From: an uncultured Latescibacterota bacterium
Lineage (GTDB): Bacteria > Latescibacterota > UBA2968 > UBA8231
Reading direction: 5' to 3'
Length of the DNA stretch: 64,000 nt
Assembly (NCBI GenBank): GCA_958295495.1
Contig: OY282352.1
Span: 2,852,001-2,916,000, forward strand
Positions within the stretch are counted from its first letter, which is position 1. Each line of letters begins with the position of its first letter. The position numbers and the translations under genes are program-made. The notes under the pieces are model-generated. The model made no database searches, was not told where the DNA came from, and saw only the letters and a program-made list of their open reading frames with translations. Shown one piece after another: positions 41,492 through 50,393 of the stretch.

Positions 41492-42868
41492 CTACCCTAG
41501 GTCTAGGCGCAGCAAGGTCTGGGGCAGGAACTCGACGGGAATATCTCCCATCTTGGCCGGCGCACTCCGGCGGGCGAGGATGCGGCTGTTGGCGTACTTG
41601 CCTATCTGTTTGAGCGTCTTGGGCCGCAACTGGCCCGTCCACTTGATTTCCACGGGCCAAAAACGACCCTCCTTTACATAGGCGATATCCACTTCGCCCT
41701 CGCCTTTGATATAGTAGGTGGGATAGTGCCGGCCATAATGGGCAACGGCGCAGGCTTCTACTAGGGGGCCAGTGCGCCCGGGGTCGGCGAGGAGGGGGCG
41801 CACTTGGGTGGTGAAAGGGTCTTGGGCTTCGTGCAGCCAGCTTTGCACGGCGTGGAAAATGAAGGGATCGCAAAAGCTAATTTTGCGGGCCTTTTTCGGC
41901 GCACCGGTCAGCTTGTCCTCGCGCAAGGCCGGCTGGACGCGGAGGACATCCATAGAGGTGAGCAGGGCAATATAGTCGCTCACGGTAGCGGGATGGTCTA
42001 TGCTGAGTGTGCGGGCCAAGGCGTTATAGGTGGTCTGGGTACCGCAGCAGCGGACAATGGCGGCCAGCACTTCGCCCAAATAGTGCTCCTGCTTGCCGCG
42101 CTTGAGCATATCGCCGCGTATCCAGTCGCTGTACGTGGCGAATGTGGCCGGGAGGATGCGGTCGTGGCGGGCCATATCGTTAATGGCGGTGAGAAAGCCG
42201 CCGTGAACTAGGTACGCGAGAAATTCCTCGAGCAGGACTTGTTCGGCCTCTGGGGGTAGCGGCGATATAGGCTGTGCTAATTGTAGCAGTTCTTGGCTGC
42301 TCAGCGAGCGCTTTAGACCCACGGCCGCGGCAAAGCCCAAGGGATGGAGGTGAAAGTCAACCGCCGCGGCTTGCCCTCTGCGGCCGGGAAAACGCATGCG
42401 TGCCTCTTGGATGACCGCCATGTCCGAGCCGGTCGCAACGAGCACGACGCCTTCGAGCAAGCCGGCGTCGGCGAGGTACTTGATCCCCTTGTCCCAACCG
42501 GCGATATAGGTCACTTCGTCGAGCAGGATATAGCGCCGGCCCTCGGTAGGCATTGCTCGCTGTAGGGTCAATACCAAGCGCACTAGCGAGTGGTGGTCGT
42601 CGATGAGTTCGCCGGTGAAAAAGCGCAGACGGGCCGGATCAATGCCGGTTGCAAGCAGGTCGGCCATCCACTGTTTGAGCAGGGTCGTCTTGCCAATCTG
42701 GCGGCCCCCGCCCACAGTGTAAATGCCCGGCTGGCTGCGCGGCAGGCGGTCGAGGAGGGGAAAACGATAGATTAGGGGCTGCGTTCGCAGGCGTCTGAGG
42801 TGTGGGTCGAGGTCGGAAAAGGAGCCGTCGAGATGGGTATTGTGAATTTGGAATTCTTCTAAATTCAT
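41492..42868 (-). CDS. AAA ATPase with DUF4143 C-terminal domain
   Basis: Protein of 458 aa. Walker A VGGGRQIGKTTLLKQW, Walker B RYILLDEVTYI, a sensor TGSD, then a winged-helix/DUF4143 part ending in GEVDIAYVKEGRFWPVEIKW, the D...E-x-K pattern of a nuclease-like domain. Such ATPases are widespread single genes, often mobile, with unknown job. It is on the strand opposite to the efflux operon it interrupts. The 183 bp between it and the permease are AT-rich with no gene. Confidence 0.85.
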   Translation of the reverse strand: MNLEEFQIHNTHLDGSFSDLDPHLRRLRTQPLIYRFPLLDRLPRSQPGIYTVGGGRQIGKTTLLKQWMADLLATGIDPARLRFFTGELIDDHHSLVRLVLTLQRAMPTEGRRYILLDEVTYIAGWDKGIKYLADAGLLEGVVLVATGSDMAVIQEARMRFPGRRGQAAAVDFHLHPLGFAAAVGLKRSLSSQELLQLAQPISPLPPEAEQVLLEEFLAYLVHGGFLTAINDMARHDRILPATFATYSDWIRGDMLKRGKQEHYLGEVLAAIVRCCGTQTTYNALARTLSIDHPATVSDYIALLTSMDVLRVQPALREDKLTGAPKKARKISFCDPFIFHAVQSWLHEAQDPFTTQVRPLLADPGRTGPLVEACAVAHYGRHYPTYYIKGEGEVDIAYVKEGRFWPVEIKWTGQLRPKTLKQIGKYANSRILARRSAPAKMGDIPVEFLPQTLLRLDLG

Positions 42869-43036
42869 TAAATAACTTATGATTACGTTTATTGTGAAAA
42901 TTTAGTCAATCGGCTCTGAATAAATTTAGTCAATGCAAATCGGTGGCGCAAAGCAGCAGAACGCACGGTGCGGTTTTGGGTTTGTGGTTCATCTAACGTA
43001 TCTTTGACACTTTAATTGCTGCATCTTCGACTCGAA

Positions 43037-43057
43037 GGACGAGGAACGCTGATGACC
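43037..43057. repeat. right direct repeat bordering the 6.4 kb insert
   Basis: GGACGAGGAACGCTGATGAC plus C, one mismatch from 36628-36648. Its upstream codons read DSKDEER-stop, an acidic adaptor-like tail, so this may be the original adaptor/permease junction. Confidence 0.7.
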
Positions 43058-44281
43058 TTGCTCGAACCCCTCTTCGCCGGTTTGGGTCAGCTCCGGGCGC
43101 ACAAGCTGCGCTCGCTGCTGACGCTGTTGGGCATTGTCATTGGCGTGGCGGCCATCATTGCCGTGGTGTCGCTCGGGGAGGGGCTGCGTCGCCAAGTGAT
43201 CTCGCAGTTTATCTTCAGCGGCGGCGCGGGCATGATCGAGGTGGAGCCGCCGCGCCAGTGGGTGCGCAAGGATGGTCGCTGGGTGCGCCGCCCTTGGCAG
43301 GAGCACCTGACCGCAGCCGACATGGCGGCCATGCAGCGAGAGATTGACGGGCTACACGCCCTCGTACCCGGGGTTCAAGGCAGTGCCTCGCTACAGCGCG
43401 GCAAGACCACCGTGCAGGCGAGCTATACGGGCACTTCCGATGCGTTTACCGAGGGCTTCAACTGGCCCTTGACCAGCGGCCGGTCCCTGAGCGCGTTAGA
43501 CTTGCGCCTCGCCCGCAAGGTCTGCCTGATCGGCGGTGATGTGCATAAAGACCTCTTTCAGGGGGCCGACCCGCTGGGCGAGGAGATCCTGCTCAATGGC
43601 GACCGCTACGTGGTCGTTGGCGTGCTCGCCGAGCGCGTCCGCTTTGGCCAAAGCGAGGGCAATCGCGTGTTGGTCCCGTACACCACGGCCCAAAAGCGGC
43701 TGCAAGGCGTGGATCACTTCTCGGAACTCACGCTCTTCGTCGAGGATTTAGAGGCCGTTGAGCGGGTCGTCGCAGCGGTGCGCCGCGTTCTCCGGCGACA
43801 CCACGAGCACGGCGACGCCTTTGAGGTCAAGGCCAGCCAAGGGCAGATAGACGACGCCAATGAAGTTTTCCGCGTCTTGCAGCAAGTGGGCGGGGGGATT
43901 GCGGGGATTTCGCTTTTGGTCGGGGGGATTGGCATTATGAACATCTTGCTGGTGTCGGTGGCCGAGCGCACCCGCGAGATTGGCATCCGCAAGGCCCTCG
44001 GCGCCAAGCCGCGCCACATTCTCGGTCAGTTCCTCGCCGAGGCCGTAGTCTTGAGCATGGTCGGCGGCCTGTTGGGCATCCTCAGTGGCTTGGGCTTGGG
44101 CTTGGGGGCGGCCTTCGTCATTCAGCAGCTCGCGCCTGGTGCGCCTTTTACCAGCATTGTCTCGGCTGAGTCCGTGCTCTGGGCCGTCGGCTTTTCATCG
44201 GGCGTCGGCATTTTCTTTGGCGTCTATCCCGCCTTTCGCGCTGCCCGGCTCAATCCGGTAGAAGCGCTGCGCCGCTCGTGA
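43052..44281 (+). CDS. MacB/FtsX-like ABC permease (first)
   Basis: Protein of 409 aa from the ATG at 43052. An N-terminal helix follows LRAHKLRSLLTLLGIVIGVA, typical of MacB-like permeases, then a periplasmic domain of about 220 residues, and three C-terminal helices with [20 protein letters not shown] and FFGVYPAFRAARLNPVEALR. The GTG of the second permease overlaps its stop (GTGA). Works with the ATPase at 45506 and the adaptor at 35357. Confidence 0.9.
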   Translation: MTLLEPLFAGLGQLRAHKLRSLLTLLGIVIGVAAIIAVVSLGEGLRRQVISQFIFSGGAGMIEVEPPRQWVRKDGRWVRRPWQEHLTAADMAAMQREIDGLHALVPGVQGSASLQRGKTTVQASYTGTSDAFTEGFNWPLTSGRSLSALDLRLARKVCLIGGDVHKDLFQGADPLGEEILLNGDRYVVVGVLAERVRFGQSEGNRVLVPYTTAQKRLQGVDHFSELTLFVEDLEAVERVVAAVRRVLRRHHEHGDAFEVKASQGQIDDANEVFRVLQQVGGGIAGISLLVGGIGIMNILLVSVAERTREIGIRKALGAKPRHILGQFLAEAVVLSMVGGLLGILSGLGLGLGAAFVIQQLAPGAPFTSIVSAESVLWAVGFSSGVGIFFGVYPAFRAARLNPVEALRRS

Positions 44282-45501
44282 TCTTCCTCGAATCCATCCG
44301 CATTGCCCTCGGGCAAATATGGGTCAACAAGCTGCGCACGGTTCTGACCCTGCTGGGCATGATGATTGGGGTTGGCGCGGTCGTCGGCATTGTGTCCATT
44401 GGCGAGGGGATGCGGCAGTTTGTCATTGAAGAGTTCGGCAAGCTGGGCGGGGCGCAGTTCGTGATGGTTACGCCGCAATACATGCAGCTCAAGGACGGTC
44501 GCTGGGTCCCCAATTCCCGCTATAAGCCCTTGACCATGGACGACCTGCGCGTAGTCGAGCAAGCCTCCGACCGCTTGGCCGCGGTCTTGCCCTCTATGAC
44601 GAATGGGGCCGCTCTGCGCTACCGCAAGGCCAGTTACCAAAGCAGGGCGGCCGGTACTTTGCCCGAGTTCGCCGAGGTACACAACTGGAAGGTCGCCGCG
44701 GGTCGCTTCTTGATCAACGCCGACTTGGACAAGCTGCGCCGGGTCTGCGTGATTGGAGAAAAGGTGCGCGAGGAGGTGTTTGGCTCGGCCCCCTTCTTGG
44801 GCCGAGAGCTCAAGCTCAACGGCCAGCGCTTTACGGTCGTCGGCCTCATGGAGGAGCGCCGGATCTTCGGCGAGGACTGGGGAGACCAAGTGCTAGTGCC
44901 GGTGACCACCTCCCAGCGACGCCTCTCGGGCAACAAGTTTATTCAAGCCTTGGTAGCCCACGCCAAGGAGCGCGAAGATGTGCCCCACATTACCGCTGCC
45001 ATTGAAAAGGCGCTCAAAAAGCGCCACGGCCCGGAGGCTAATTATCAGATCATCAGCGGCCGCAGCATCCTAGAGCAGGTTGAGCAGACCATTTTGCTGT
45101 TGAAGTTGGTCGTGGGTGGGATTGCGGGGATTTCGCTTTTGGTCGGGGGGATTGGCATTATGAACATCTTGCTGGTGTCGGTGGCCGAGCGCACCCGCGA
45201 GATTGGCATCCGCAAGGCCCTCGGCGCCAAGCCGGTGACTTTGCTGTGGCAGTTCGTGGTCGAGGCGATGGCTCTGAGCTTGACGGGGGGAGTGCTGGGG
45301 GTGGCGGCGGGCTACGGGTTGGGCGAGGGCATTGCGCGCGTCATTTCCCATTACAGCAAATTGGACTTTCCCAGCATTGTCTCGCCGGAGGCCACGCTGC
45401 TGGTGCTGGCCCTGTCCATCGCGATTGGCCTTTTCTTTGGCATCTATCCGGCGGCCCGCGCCTCGCGGCTCGACCCGGTGGATGCGTTGCGCTCGGAGTG
45501 A
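44278..45501 (+). CDS. MacB/FtsX-like ABC permease (second)
   Basis: Protein of 407 aa, GTG start overlapping the first permease. Same topology: [20 protein letters not shown] at the start, periplasmic domain, then [20 protein letters not shown] and [21 protein letters not shown] 117-bp run is identical to the first permease although the rest is well diverged. Two permease genes suggest a heterodimeric pump core. Confidence 0.9.
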   Translation: MIFLESIRIALGQIWVNKLRTVLTLLGMMIGVGAVVGIVSIGEGMRQFVIEEFGKLGGAQFVMVTPQYMQLKDGRWVPNSRYKPLTMDDLRVVEQASDRLAAVLPSMTNGAALRYRKASYQSRAAGTLPEFAEVHNWKVAAGRFLINADLDKLRRVCVIGEKVREEVFGSAPFLGRELKLNGQRFTVVGLMEERRIFGEDWGDQVLVPVTTSQRRLSGNKFIQALVAHAKEREDVPHITAAIEKALKKRHGPEANYQIISGRSILEQVEQTILLLKLVVGGIAGISLLVGGIGIMNILLVSVAERTREIGIRKALGAKPVTLLWQFVVEAMALSLTGGVLGVAAGYGLGEGIARVISHYSKLDFPSIVSPEATLLVLALSIAIGLFFGIYPAARASRLDPVDALRSE

Positions 45502-45505
45502 TCTC

Positions 45506-46186
45506 GTGCTGATTGAACTGAATGGCATTAGCAAGGTTTATGTGCGCGGCACCGAAGAGGTTCATGCCCTGCGGTCGGTGGATTTGGCGATTGACGCCAA
45601 CGAATACGTCGCGCTGATGGGGCCTTCTGGATCGGGCAAATCCACGCTGATGAACATCCTCGGCTGCTTGGATTCGCCGACGGATGGGACGTATCGCTTG
45701 GCCGGCGCGGATGTGTCGCGCATGAATGCCAACGAGTTGGCCGAAGTGCGGAACAGCCGCGTTGGCTTCATCTTTCAGACCTTCAACCTGCTGCCGCGCG
45801 CGTCCGCCCTGCAAAACGTCGAGTTGCCGCTAATTTACAACGGCCAACGCCGCAAGGTTCGCCGCGCCCGGGCGATTCAAGCGCTGGAGCGGGTTGGCTT
45901 GGCCGATCGCATGACGCACCGGCCGGCCGAACTATCCGGCGGGCAATGTCAGCGGGTGGCCATTGCCCGCGCCTTAGCCAACGGGCCTTCGCTGCTGTTG
46001 GCCGACGAGCCGACCGGTAACCTCGACTCTAGCACCGGCGAGGAGATCATGGTTCTCTTCGACGCCCTGCACGACGAGGGCAACACCGTACTGTTGGTGA
46101 CCCACGATCCCGTTATTGCCCTGCAGGCCAAGCGGCTGATCCGCATCCACGACGGCCGCATCGCTTCTGACGAGAAGCTGGCGTAG
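45506..46186 (+). CDS. MacB/LolD-type ABC ATPase
   Basis: Protein of 226 aa from the GTG at 45506, 4 bp after the permease stop. Walker [11 protein letters not shown]-loop [12 protein letters not shown], signature [15 protein letters not shown], Walker [17 protein letters not shown]-loop LVTHD. GFIFQxFNLL and ADEPTGNLD are hallmarks of the MacB/LolD/FtsE group. It completes an adaptor-permease-permease-ATPase set. Confidence 0.92.
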   Translation: MLIELNGISKVYVRGTEEVHALRSVDLAIDANEYVALMGPSGSGKSTLMNILGCLDSPTDGTYRLAGADVSRMNANELAEVRNSRVGFIFQTFNLLPRASALQNVELPLIYNGQRRKVRRARAIQALERVGLADRMTHRPAELSGGQCQRVAIARALANGPSLLLADEPTGNLDSSTGEEIMVLFDALHDEGNTVLLVTHDPVIALQAKRLIRIHDGRIASDEKLA

Positions 46187-46224
46187 GGACGCAAATTCCA
46201 CTTTAAGTAAGAAAGGATACCACC

Positions 46225-47139
46225 ATGTTCATCGTCCGTGCATTAGCATCAATCGCTCTCATCCTCCTCCCTCTCTCTGCTACAGCCCAAATTACCCTCT
46301 CCCTCGACGATTTACGCCCATCCTTGGGCATGACTTGGGAACAAGAAGTCGCCACAGTCCTTAGCAGCCTAGAGGACACCGGCTTCGACATTGGCTCTGC
46401 CGGTGCCGACCAGTTCTTCGACCTGACTAGTTTCCTCGCCAACAGTACGTCCATCCGCGCCCGCAGTTCGGTCATCCCGCTGGAGCAGGCCCCCGGTGCC
46501 GCTAGCTTCCCCGCGGCCGATTACGCCGTCCACAGCATTATCGGAACGGACGAGATTGAGACGTACGATTATTTCCAGCGCAGTGCCGCTAGCGATGTTC
46601 TTATTGGTACTGAAGGACCGGCCGGACAAGTACCCCCCGCTATGGTCGCTATGGTCGCTATGGTCGATATAATGGTTGATGTCTATATAGGAACACCTTG
46701 GCCGCTGGAATTCGGCAAACGCGGGACGGTCGAAAACTTCTCTTTGGACCAGACCCTAGCACCAGGTGTGACCGCCTCCGGCCGATACGACTATCAGTAC
46801 GCGGTTGATGCTTGGGGCGAGATTCGGCTACCGGCGGGCATTTTCGATTGCCTGCGCCTCCATCTTACAGTCACCGGTGTATTCACCGTCACAGGCAACG
46901 ATCAACTCGCGTCTTTGGGTGAAGTGACAGACGAGATAGACGCCTATATGTGGTACGCCCGTGGGATTGGGGGGATTGGGGGCGTCGCCATGGTCGTAGA
47001 GACGAGGCAGACTTTCGCCAGCGGCACCATCCCGCCGACTACGATCACCCTAGTCGCCCGCCTCACCGAAATATCCAGCCCGGCCAGCGCGATAGCCGCC
47101 ACGAGTTGGGGAGCACTCAAGCAAAAGTTTGCCGAATAG
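46225..47139 (+). CDS. secreted protein of unknown function
   Basis: Protein of 304 aa; signal peptide 1-22 (LASIALILLPLSATAQ, cleavage after TAQ) and AGAAAGGA upstream of the ATG. Beta-rich body with motifs DYAVHSIIGTDEIETYDYFQ and WGEIRLPAGIFDCLRLHLTV, the latter resembling a pattern seen in Bacteroidota-style secreted proteins. No family recognised. A threefold ATGGTCGCT repeat near 46640-46667 gives AMVAMVAMV. It follows the efflux ATPase by 38 bp and may be co-transcribed. Confidence 0.65.
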   Translation: MFIVRALASIALILLPLSATAQITLSLDDLRPSLGMTWEQEVATVLSSLEDTGFDIGSAGADQFFDLTSFLANSTSIRARSSVIPLEQAPGAASFPAADYAVHSIIGTDEIETYDYFQRSAASDVLIGTEGPAGQVPPAMVAMVAMVDIMVDVYIGTPWPLEFGKRGTVENFSLDQTLAPGVTASGRYDYQYAVDAWGEIRLPAGIFDCLRLHLTVTGVFTVTGNDQLASLGEVTDEIDAYMWYARGIGGIGGVAMVVETRQTFASGTIPPTTITLVARLTEISSPASAIAATSWGALKQKFAE

Positions 47140-47148
47140 ATTGATTTA

Positions 47149-47547
47149 CTATTGCCACTTTGTTTGCACGTGTGGATAGTCGCGCAGCCGTTGGTCGGCA
47201 CTGATCAACACCAGACTATGCACCCGCGCTGTGGCGACGATCATTTGGTCGGCTGGGTCTTTGTGGAAGGGACTCGGCAAATGCGCCGATTCGAGGGCTA
47301 TATCCACCGAAAGGGGCAGAAGCACTATAAACGGGGCTTGGGTGGCGTGCGCTACCCACTGGCGCACAGGCATAGATAAATGAAGGAGCCCTTTGGACTC
47401 TTTTTTCGCCACTTCCCAAGGACTGATCGCCGCTAGCCCAAAGGGCAGGTGATCCGGCTCCAGCAGCACCGCTCTTATAGGGTCGGGCAGTTTTTCCGGT
47501 GCCTCCAAGGCCCAGATCCACGCATTGGTGTCGAGCAAGTACTTCAC
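47149..47547 (-). CDS. VapC-like PIN-domain toxin
   Basis: Protein of 132 aa from a GTG at 47547 that overlaps the antitoxin stop (GTGA); an in-frame ATG at 47562 is less likely. YLLDTNAWIWAL carries the first acidic residue, AISPWEVAKKES the conserved Glu, and KDPADQMIVATARVHSLVLI plus SADQRLRDY the remaining acidic residues. A PIN ribonuclease, cutting RNA when free of its antitoxin. Confidence 0.88.
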   Translation of the reverse strand: MKYLLDTNAWIWALEAPEKLPDPIRAVLLEPDHLPFGLAAISPWEVAKKESKGLLHLSMPVRQWVAHATQAPFIVLLPLSVDIALESAHLPSPFHKDPADQMIVATARVHSLVLISADQRLRDYPHVQTKWQ

Positions 47548-47783
47548 TGGCAGGCTTCCCAATCATCCTCGCCGAGCGGTTCATCCCAACCGGGCTGGTA
47601 CGCGACCGTACCTCGGAGCGAGCCGAAGAAGGATTGGGGGTCGGGTTTGGCCTCCGGCTCAGGGGGGACGATGCGCGCTACGACCTTGCCGCGGTTGGTC
47701 AGTTCCACAGTCTTGTATTTGGTGCCGACTTCGCGCACGACTTGGGTGCATTTGGCTTTGAACTCGCTGATAGGCATCTGCAT
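47544..47783 (-). CDS. Phd/YefM-type antitoxin
   Basis: Protein of 79 aa. MQMPISEFKAKCTQVVREV and ELTNRGKVVARIVPP are the Phd DNA-binding fold; the C-terminal acidic part (GWDEPLGEDDWEACQ) would wrap the toxin. AGGAG precedes the ATG, and a perfect palindrome lies at the expected transcription start, fitting autoregulation. Confidence 0.88.
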   Translation of the reverse strand: MQMPISEFKAKCTQVVREVGTKYKTVELTNRGKVVARIVPPEPEAKPDPQSFFGSLRGTVAYQPGWDEPLGEDDWEACQ

Positions 47784-47795
47784 GGTCGCAACTCC

Positions 47796-47809
47796 TGACT
47801 ATATAGTCA
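47796..47809. promoter_or_regulatory. 14-bp palindromic operator of the Phd/VapC operon
   Basis: TGACTATATAGTCA is a perfect palindrome 13 bp downstream of the -10 box and 13 bp before the antitoxin ATG, overlapping the expected transcription start. Probable Phd binding site. Confidence 0.7.
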
Positions 47810-47821
47810 TTTTACATGACC

Positions 47822-47850
47822 ATATTAAACGTTGTGCCCCTTCTTGTCAA
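47822..47850 (-). promoter_or_regulatory. consensus sigma-70 promoter of the Phd/VapC operon
   Basis: On the minus strand, TTGACA (47850-47845), a 17-bp spacer, then TAATAT (47827-47822). A near-ideal promoter 39 bp before the antitoxin ATG. Confidence 0.8.
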
Positions 47851-47910
47851 TGAGGCCGTATTCAGTCAGCGGAATTCTGCGTCCCTTCAGTCGATACGCT
47901 AACGAACCGT

Positions 47911-47950
47911 CCCCGGCCGCGGTCCGCCCGTTGCCCAATCCAATCACTTC
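47911..47950. repeat. copy of the glcF 3' end
   Basis: About 34 of 40 bases match 48551-48590, the end of glcF. On the minus strand it reads DWATGGPRP, as in glcF. The two copies flank the CopG/PIN remnant. The rest of the 47851-48140 gap holds the short palindrome CCCCTAAAGGAGA and no gene. Confidence 0.55.
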
Positions 47951-48140
47951 CCCTAAAGGAGAATCGCGAGTCCTGTGTGCATTCTGCTCGACACACATGC
48001 CTTCTTGTAGTGATCCCTGTCAACAATCCTCGTTTCATTGACACAATTTTCGTGTTCCACCATTCTTGCGTTACAGAGCTCATCACGGACCGTCCCCGAT
48101 CCTCGTTGGCACTTATATCCTGCAGTACTGGAGGCTTAGC

Positions 48141-48389
48141 ATGAAGAACATCACCATCACCCTGCCGGAGGATGTCGCCCGGTGGCTGCGGGTCAAGGCC
48201 GCCGAGAACGAGCGCAGCGTCTCCAAATGGCTGGCCGAACTGCTGGAAAGTATGCAGCGCCAGGAAGACGAGTACGAGATTGCAATGGAACGCTTTTTGA
48301 CGCGGGCGCGGGAACCCCGAAAGATCGAGTGGATCGACGGGCGCAAGCCGACGCGGGAGGAACTGTATGACCGGCCCGGTCTTCGTTGA
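48141..48389 (+). CDS. CopG/ribbon-helix-helix antitoxin
   Basis: Protein of 82 aa from the ATG at 48141 with GGAGG 7 bp upstream. MKNITITLPEDVARWLRVKA and ERSVSKWLAELLESM form the ribbon-helix-helix; the C-terminal EYEIAMERFLTRAR region is the toxin-binding arm. Its stop overlaps the start of the truncated PIN gene. A decayed copy lies at 11092-11223. Confidence 0.8.
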   Translation: MKNITITLPEDVARWLRVKAAENERSVSKWLAELLESMQRQEDEYEIAMERFLTRAREPRKIEWIDGRKPTREELYDRPGLR

Positions 48390-48510
48390 CACCAACGTAT
48401 TCGTCTATCTGCACGACGACTCGGAGCTCAAAAAGAAAACTCGCGCGGACGAGTGGATCTCGCTGCTCGTACGTGGCCGCTCTGGTCGCGTGAGTTTTCA
48501 GGTTGCTTAG
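48367..48510 (+). pseudogene. truncated PIN-domain toxin
   Basis: MTGPVFVDTNVFVYLHDDSE and on to GRVSFQVA, then TAG at 48508. Only the first 47 residues of a PIN domain remain, with its first catalytic Asp. The rest is missing right up to the end of the convergent glcF gene, so the toxin is dead while the antitoxin persists. Confidence 0.85.
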
Positions 48511-48519
48511 CAAACTCGT

Positions 48520-49824
48520 CTAGTGCTCGGCCGCTTCTGTCGGCACCCCCGCCGGCCGCGGCCCGCCCGTCGCCCAATCCAACAGTTCGACGGTGTGGAC
48601 GACCGGCACCGCGGTGCTACCGGCGATTTGTTCCATGCAGCCGATGTTGCCCGCCGCTACTACCTGCGGCGCAACGCTGGCGATGTGCGCGGCTTTGCGC
48701 GCTTGCAGCTTTTGCGCCAAGTGGGGGCGCAGCATATTATAAGTGCCCGCGCTGCCGCAGCATATATGACCCTCGGGCACCTCGACGACCTCAAAGCCCG
48801 CTGCCCGCAGCAGTTGTCGCGGTGGCTCGGTGACGTGCTGGCCGTGTTGGAGCGAACACGCGTCGTGATAAGCCACCTTCAGGGCCGGCGCACGGTTGGC
48901 CGCGCCTAGCCCCAATTGCGCCACCACCTCGGAAACGTCCCGCACCCGCTCCACCACCGCCTTGGCCTTGTCGGCCCACTGGGGGTCGCGGCGAAAGATG
49001 TGATCGTATTCTTTGATGGCCGTGCCGCACCCCGACGTGTTGAGTACAATCGCGTCCAAGCCGCCCATTTTTAGCTCTCGATGCCAAACCGCAATGGTGC
49101 GCTGCATCAGCTTCAGGCTGCGCTGACGCTCGCCCATGTGAAAAGTCAGCGCGCCGCAACAGCCCATATCCGGCGGAATGACCACCTCGGCCCCCAACCG
49201 GGTCAGCAGCCGCACGGTCGCGTCGTTGATCTGCGGCCCCAACACCTGTTGGACGCACCCGGTGAGCAGGGCCACGCGCAGTCGCGTCTCGCCCGCGGCC
49301 GGTACGACCCCGGGCCGGGCCACAGCGGCTGGCCGCGGCAACCGCTTGGGAGCCATAGCCAACAGGGGCCGCATGGCGCGGGGCATCAGGCCGGAGAACG
49401 CGCGGCCCAACCCAGACATTCTGAGCGCCAAGCGCGTGCGGCCGGGATAGGGCAGCAGCCGCGTCAGCAGGGCGCGCAGCAAGCGGTCGGCCAAGGGCCG
49501 TTTGACGAGCTGGTCCAGCCGCGGCCGGGCCGTTTCCAAGAGGAGCGAATAATCCACGCCGCTCGGGCAGGTGGTCTCGCACGCGAGGCAGCCGAGGCAA
49601 TTGTCGATGTGCTCGACCGTCTGCCGGCTCGGGGGCGTGTCCTCTTCGAGCATACTTTTGATGAGGTAAATGCGGCCACGCGGCCCTTCGAGTTCGTTGC
49701 CGGTGAGCAGGTAGGTGGGGCAGGTGGCATTGCAAAAGCCGCAATGGACGCAGGCGCGCAAGACCTTTTCGGATGCTTCAACCTCTGGGTCTTGCAGCAG
49801 ATGAGGGGGAATGTTCGTGCGCAT
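48520..49824 (-). CDS. glcF: glycolate oxidase iron-sulfur subunit
   Basis: Protein of 434 aa. Two 4Fe-4S motifs, CVHCGFCNATCPTYL and CLGCLACETTCPSGV, are followed by two CCG-type domains: DMGCCGALTFHMG and HICCGSAGTYN. This is the GlcF layout (electron transfer from the GlcD/GlcE flavoproteins of glycolate oxidation). glcD and glcE are not beside it, so a role in lactate or another 2-hydroxy acid is possible. Confidence 0.88.
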   Translation of the reverse strand: MRTNIPPHLLQDPEVEASEKVLRACVHCGFCNATCPTYLLTGNELEGPRGRIYLIKSMLEEDTPPSRQTVEHIDNCLGCLACETTCPSGVDYSLLLETARPRLDQLVKRPLADRLLRALLTRLLPYPGRTRLALRMSGLGRAFSGLMPRAMRPLLAMAPKRLPRPAAVARPGVVPAAGETRLRVALLTGCVQQVLGPQINDATVRLLTRLGAEVVIPPDMGCCGALTFHMGERQRSLKLMQRTIAVWHRELKMGGLDAIVLNTSGCGTAIKEYDHIFRRDPQWADKAKAVVERVRDVSEVVAQLGLGAANRAPALKVAYHDACSLQHGQHVTEPPRQLLRAAGFEVVEVPEGHICCGSAGTYNMLRPHLAQKLQARKAAHIASVAPQVVAAGNIGCMEQIAGSTAVPVVHTVELLDWATGGPRPAGVPTEAAEH

Positions 49825-49827
49825 AGG

Positions 49828-50298
49828 TCAGCTCAGTTCGTCCCGCAGCCAGCGCGCGAGGGCCTTGTCGGGCGCGCTAATTTCCGCGAGCGATGTGAAG
49901 TAGTAGGTTTCCCAGCCGTCTTCCGGCAGGCCGGTGAACAGCATCAGGTTTAGGGGATAGTTCTCTGAATCCGTGCAGCGGCGGAAGTCGTCGCGAAAGA
50001 GAAAGGTCGGCTTGCCGAGGGCAATGGCCGCTCCCAACTCGACCATCACCCCCTCGTCCGGGGGCGTCCCATTGACAATGGCGAAGATCGCGTCGGCCTC
50101 GACCACGTCGCGCAAGTCAGCCTGGCCAACCGCGTAGGCCCAGCCCGACGCGGAAAAATCGATTTGGTTGTTGCGGGCAAAAGGCTCCCAGACCTCAGCC
50201 CCCAAGGACTCTAAGGCGGCCACAAACTGCGGCAGGAGCTGCTCCTTCCACTGGGGCGAGAATCCATAGGGGCTGGCGAGATAGAGGGTCTTTTTCAT
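49828..50298 (-). CDS. nucleoside 2-deoxyribosyltransferase-like protein
   Basis: Protein of 156 aa. YLASPYGFSPQWKE, then DLRDVVEADAIFAIVNGTPP and DEGVMVELGAAIALGKPTFL give the Rossmann-like family pattern with the catalytic Glu in the D-x-G-x-x-x-E-x-G motif. It would cleave or exchange the base of deoxynucleosides; relatives also act on toxins or signalling nucleotides. It ends 3 bp before the glcF start, so the two are co-transcribed. Confidence 0.8.
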   Translation of the reverse strand: MKKTLYLASPYGFSPQWKEQLLPQFVAALESLGAEVWEPFARNNQIDFSASGWAYAVGQADLRDVVEADAIFAIVNGTPPDEGVMVELGAAIALGKPTFLFRDDFRRCTDSENYPLNLMLFTGLPEDGWETYYFTSLAEISAPDKALARWLRDELS

Positions 50299-50393
50299 GG
50301 TAAGCTCCGGCGGTGTGCGGTGTGCGCCCTATATTCTGTAATATAGGCAGCACTACGCAAATGCTCAGTACACGCGAAACGAGGCGTTACTTC

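Noticed and set aside
47911..47950. attL/attR site of a phage or integrative element
   Set aside because: The flanked 0.6 kb has no integrase or tRNA and the match is only about 85 percent; a simple duplication is enough.
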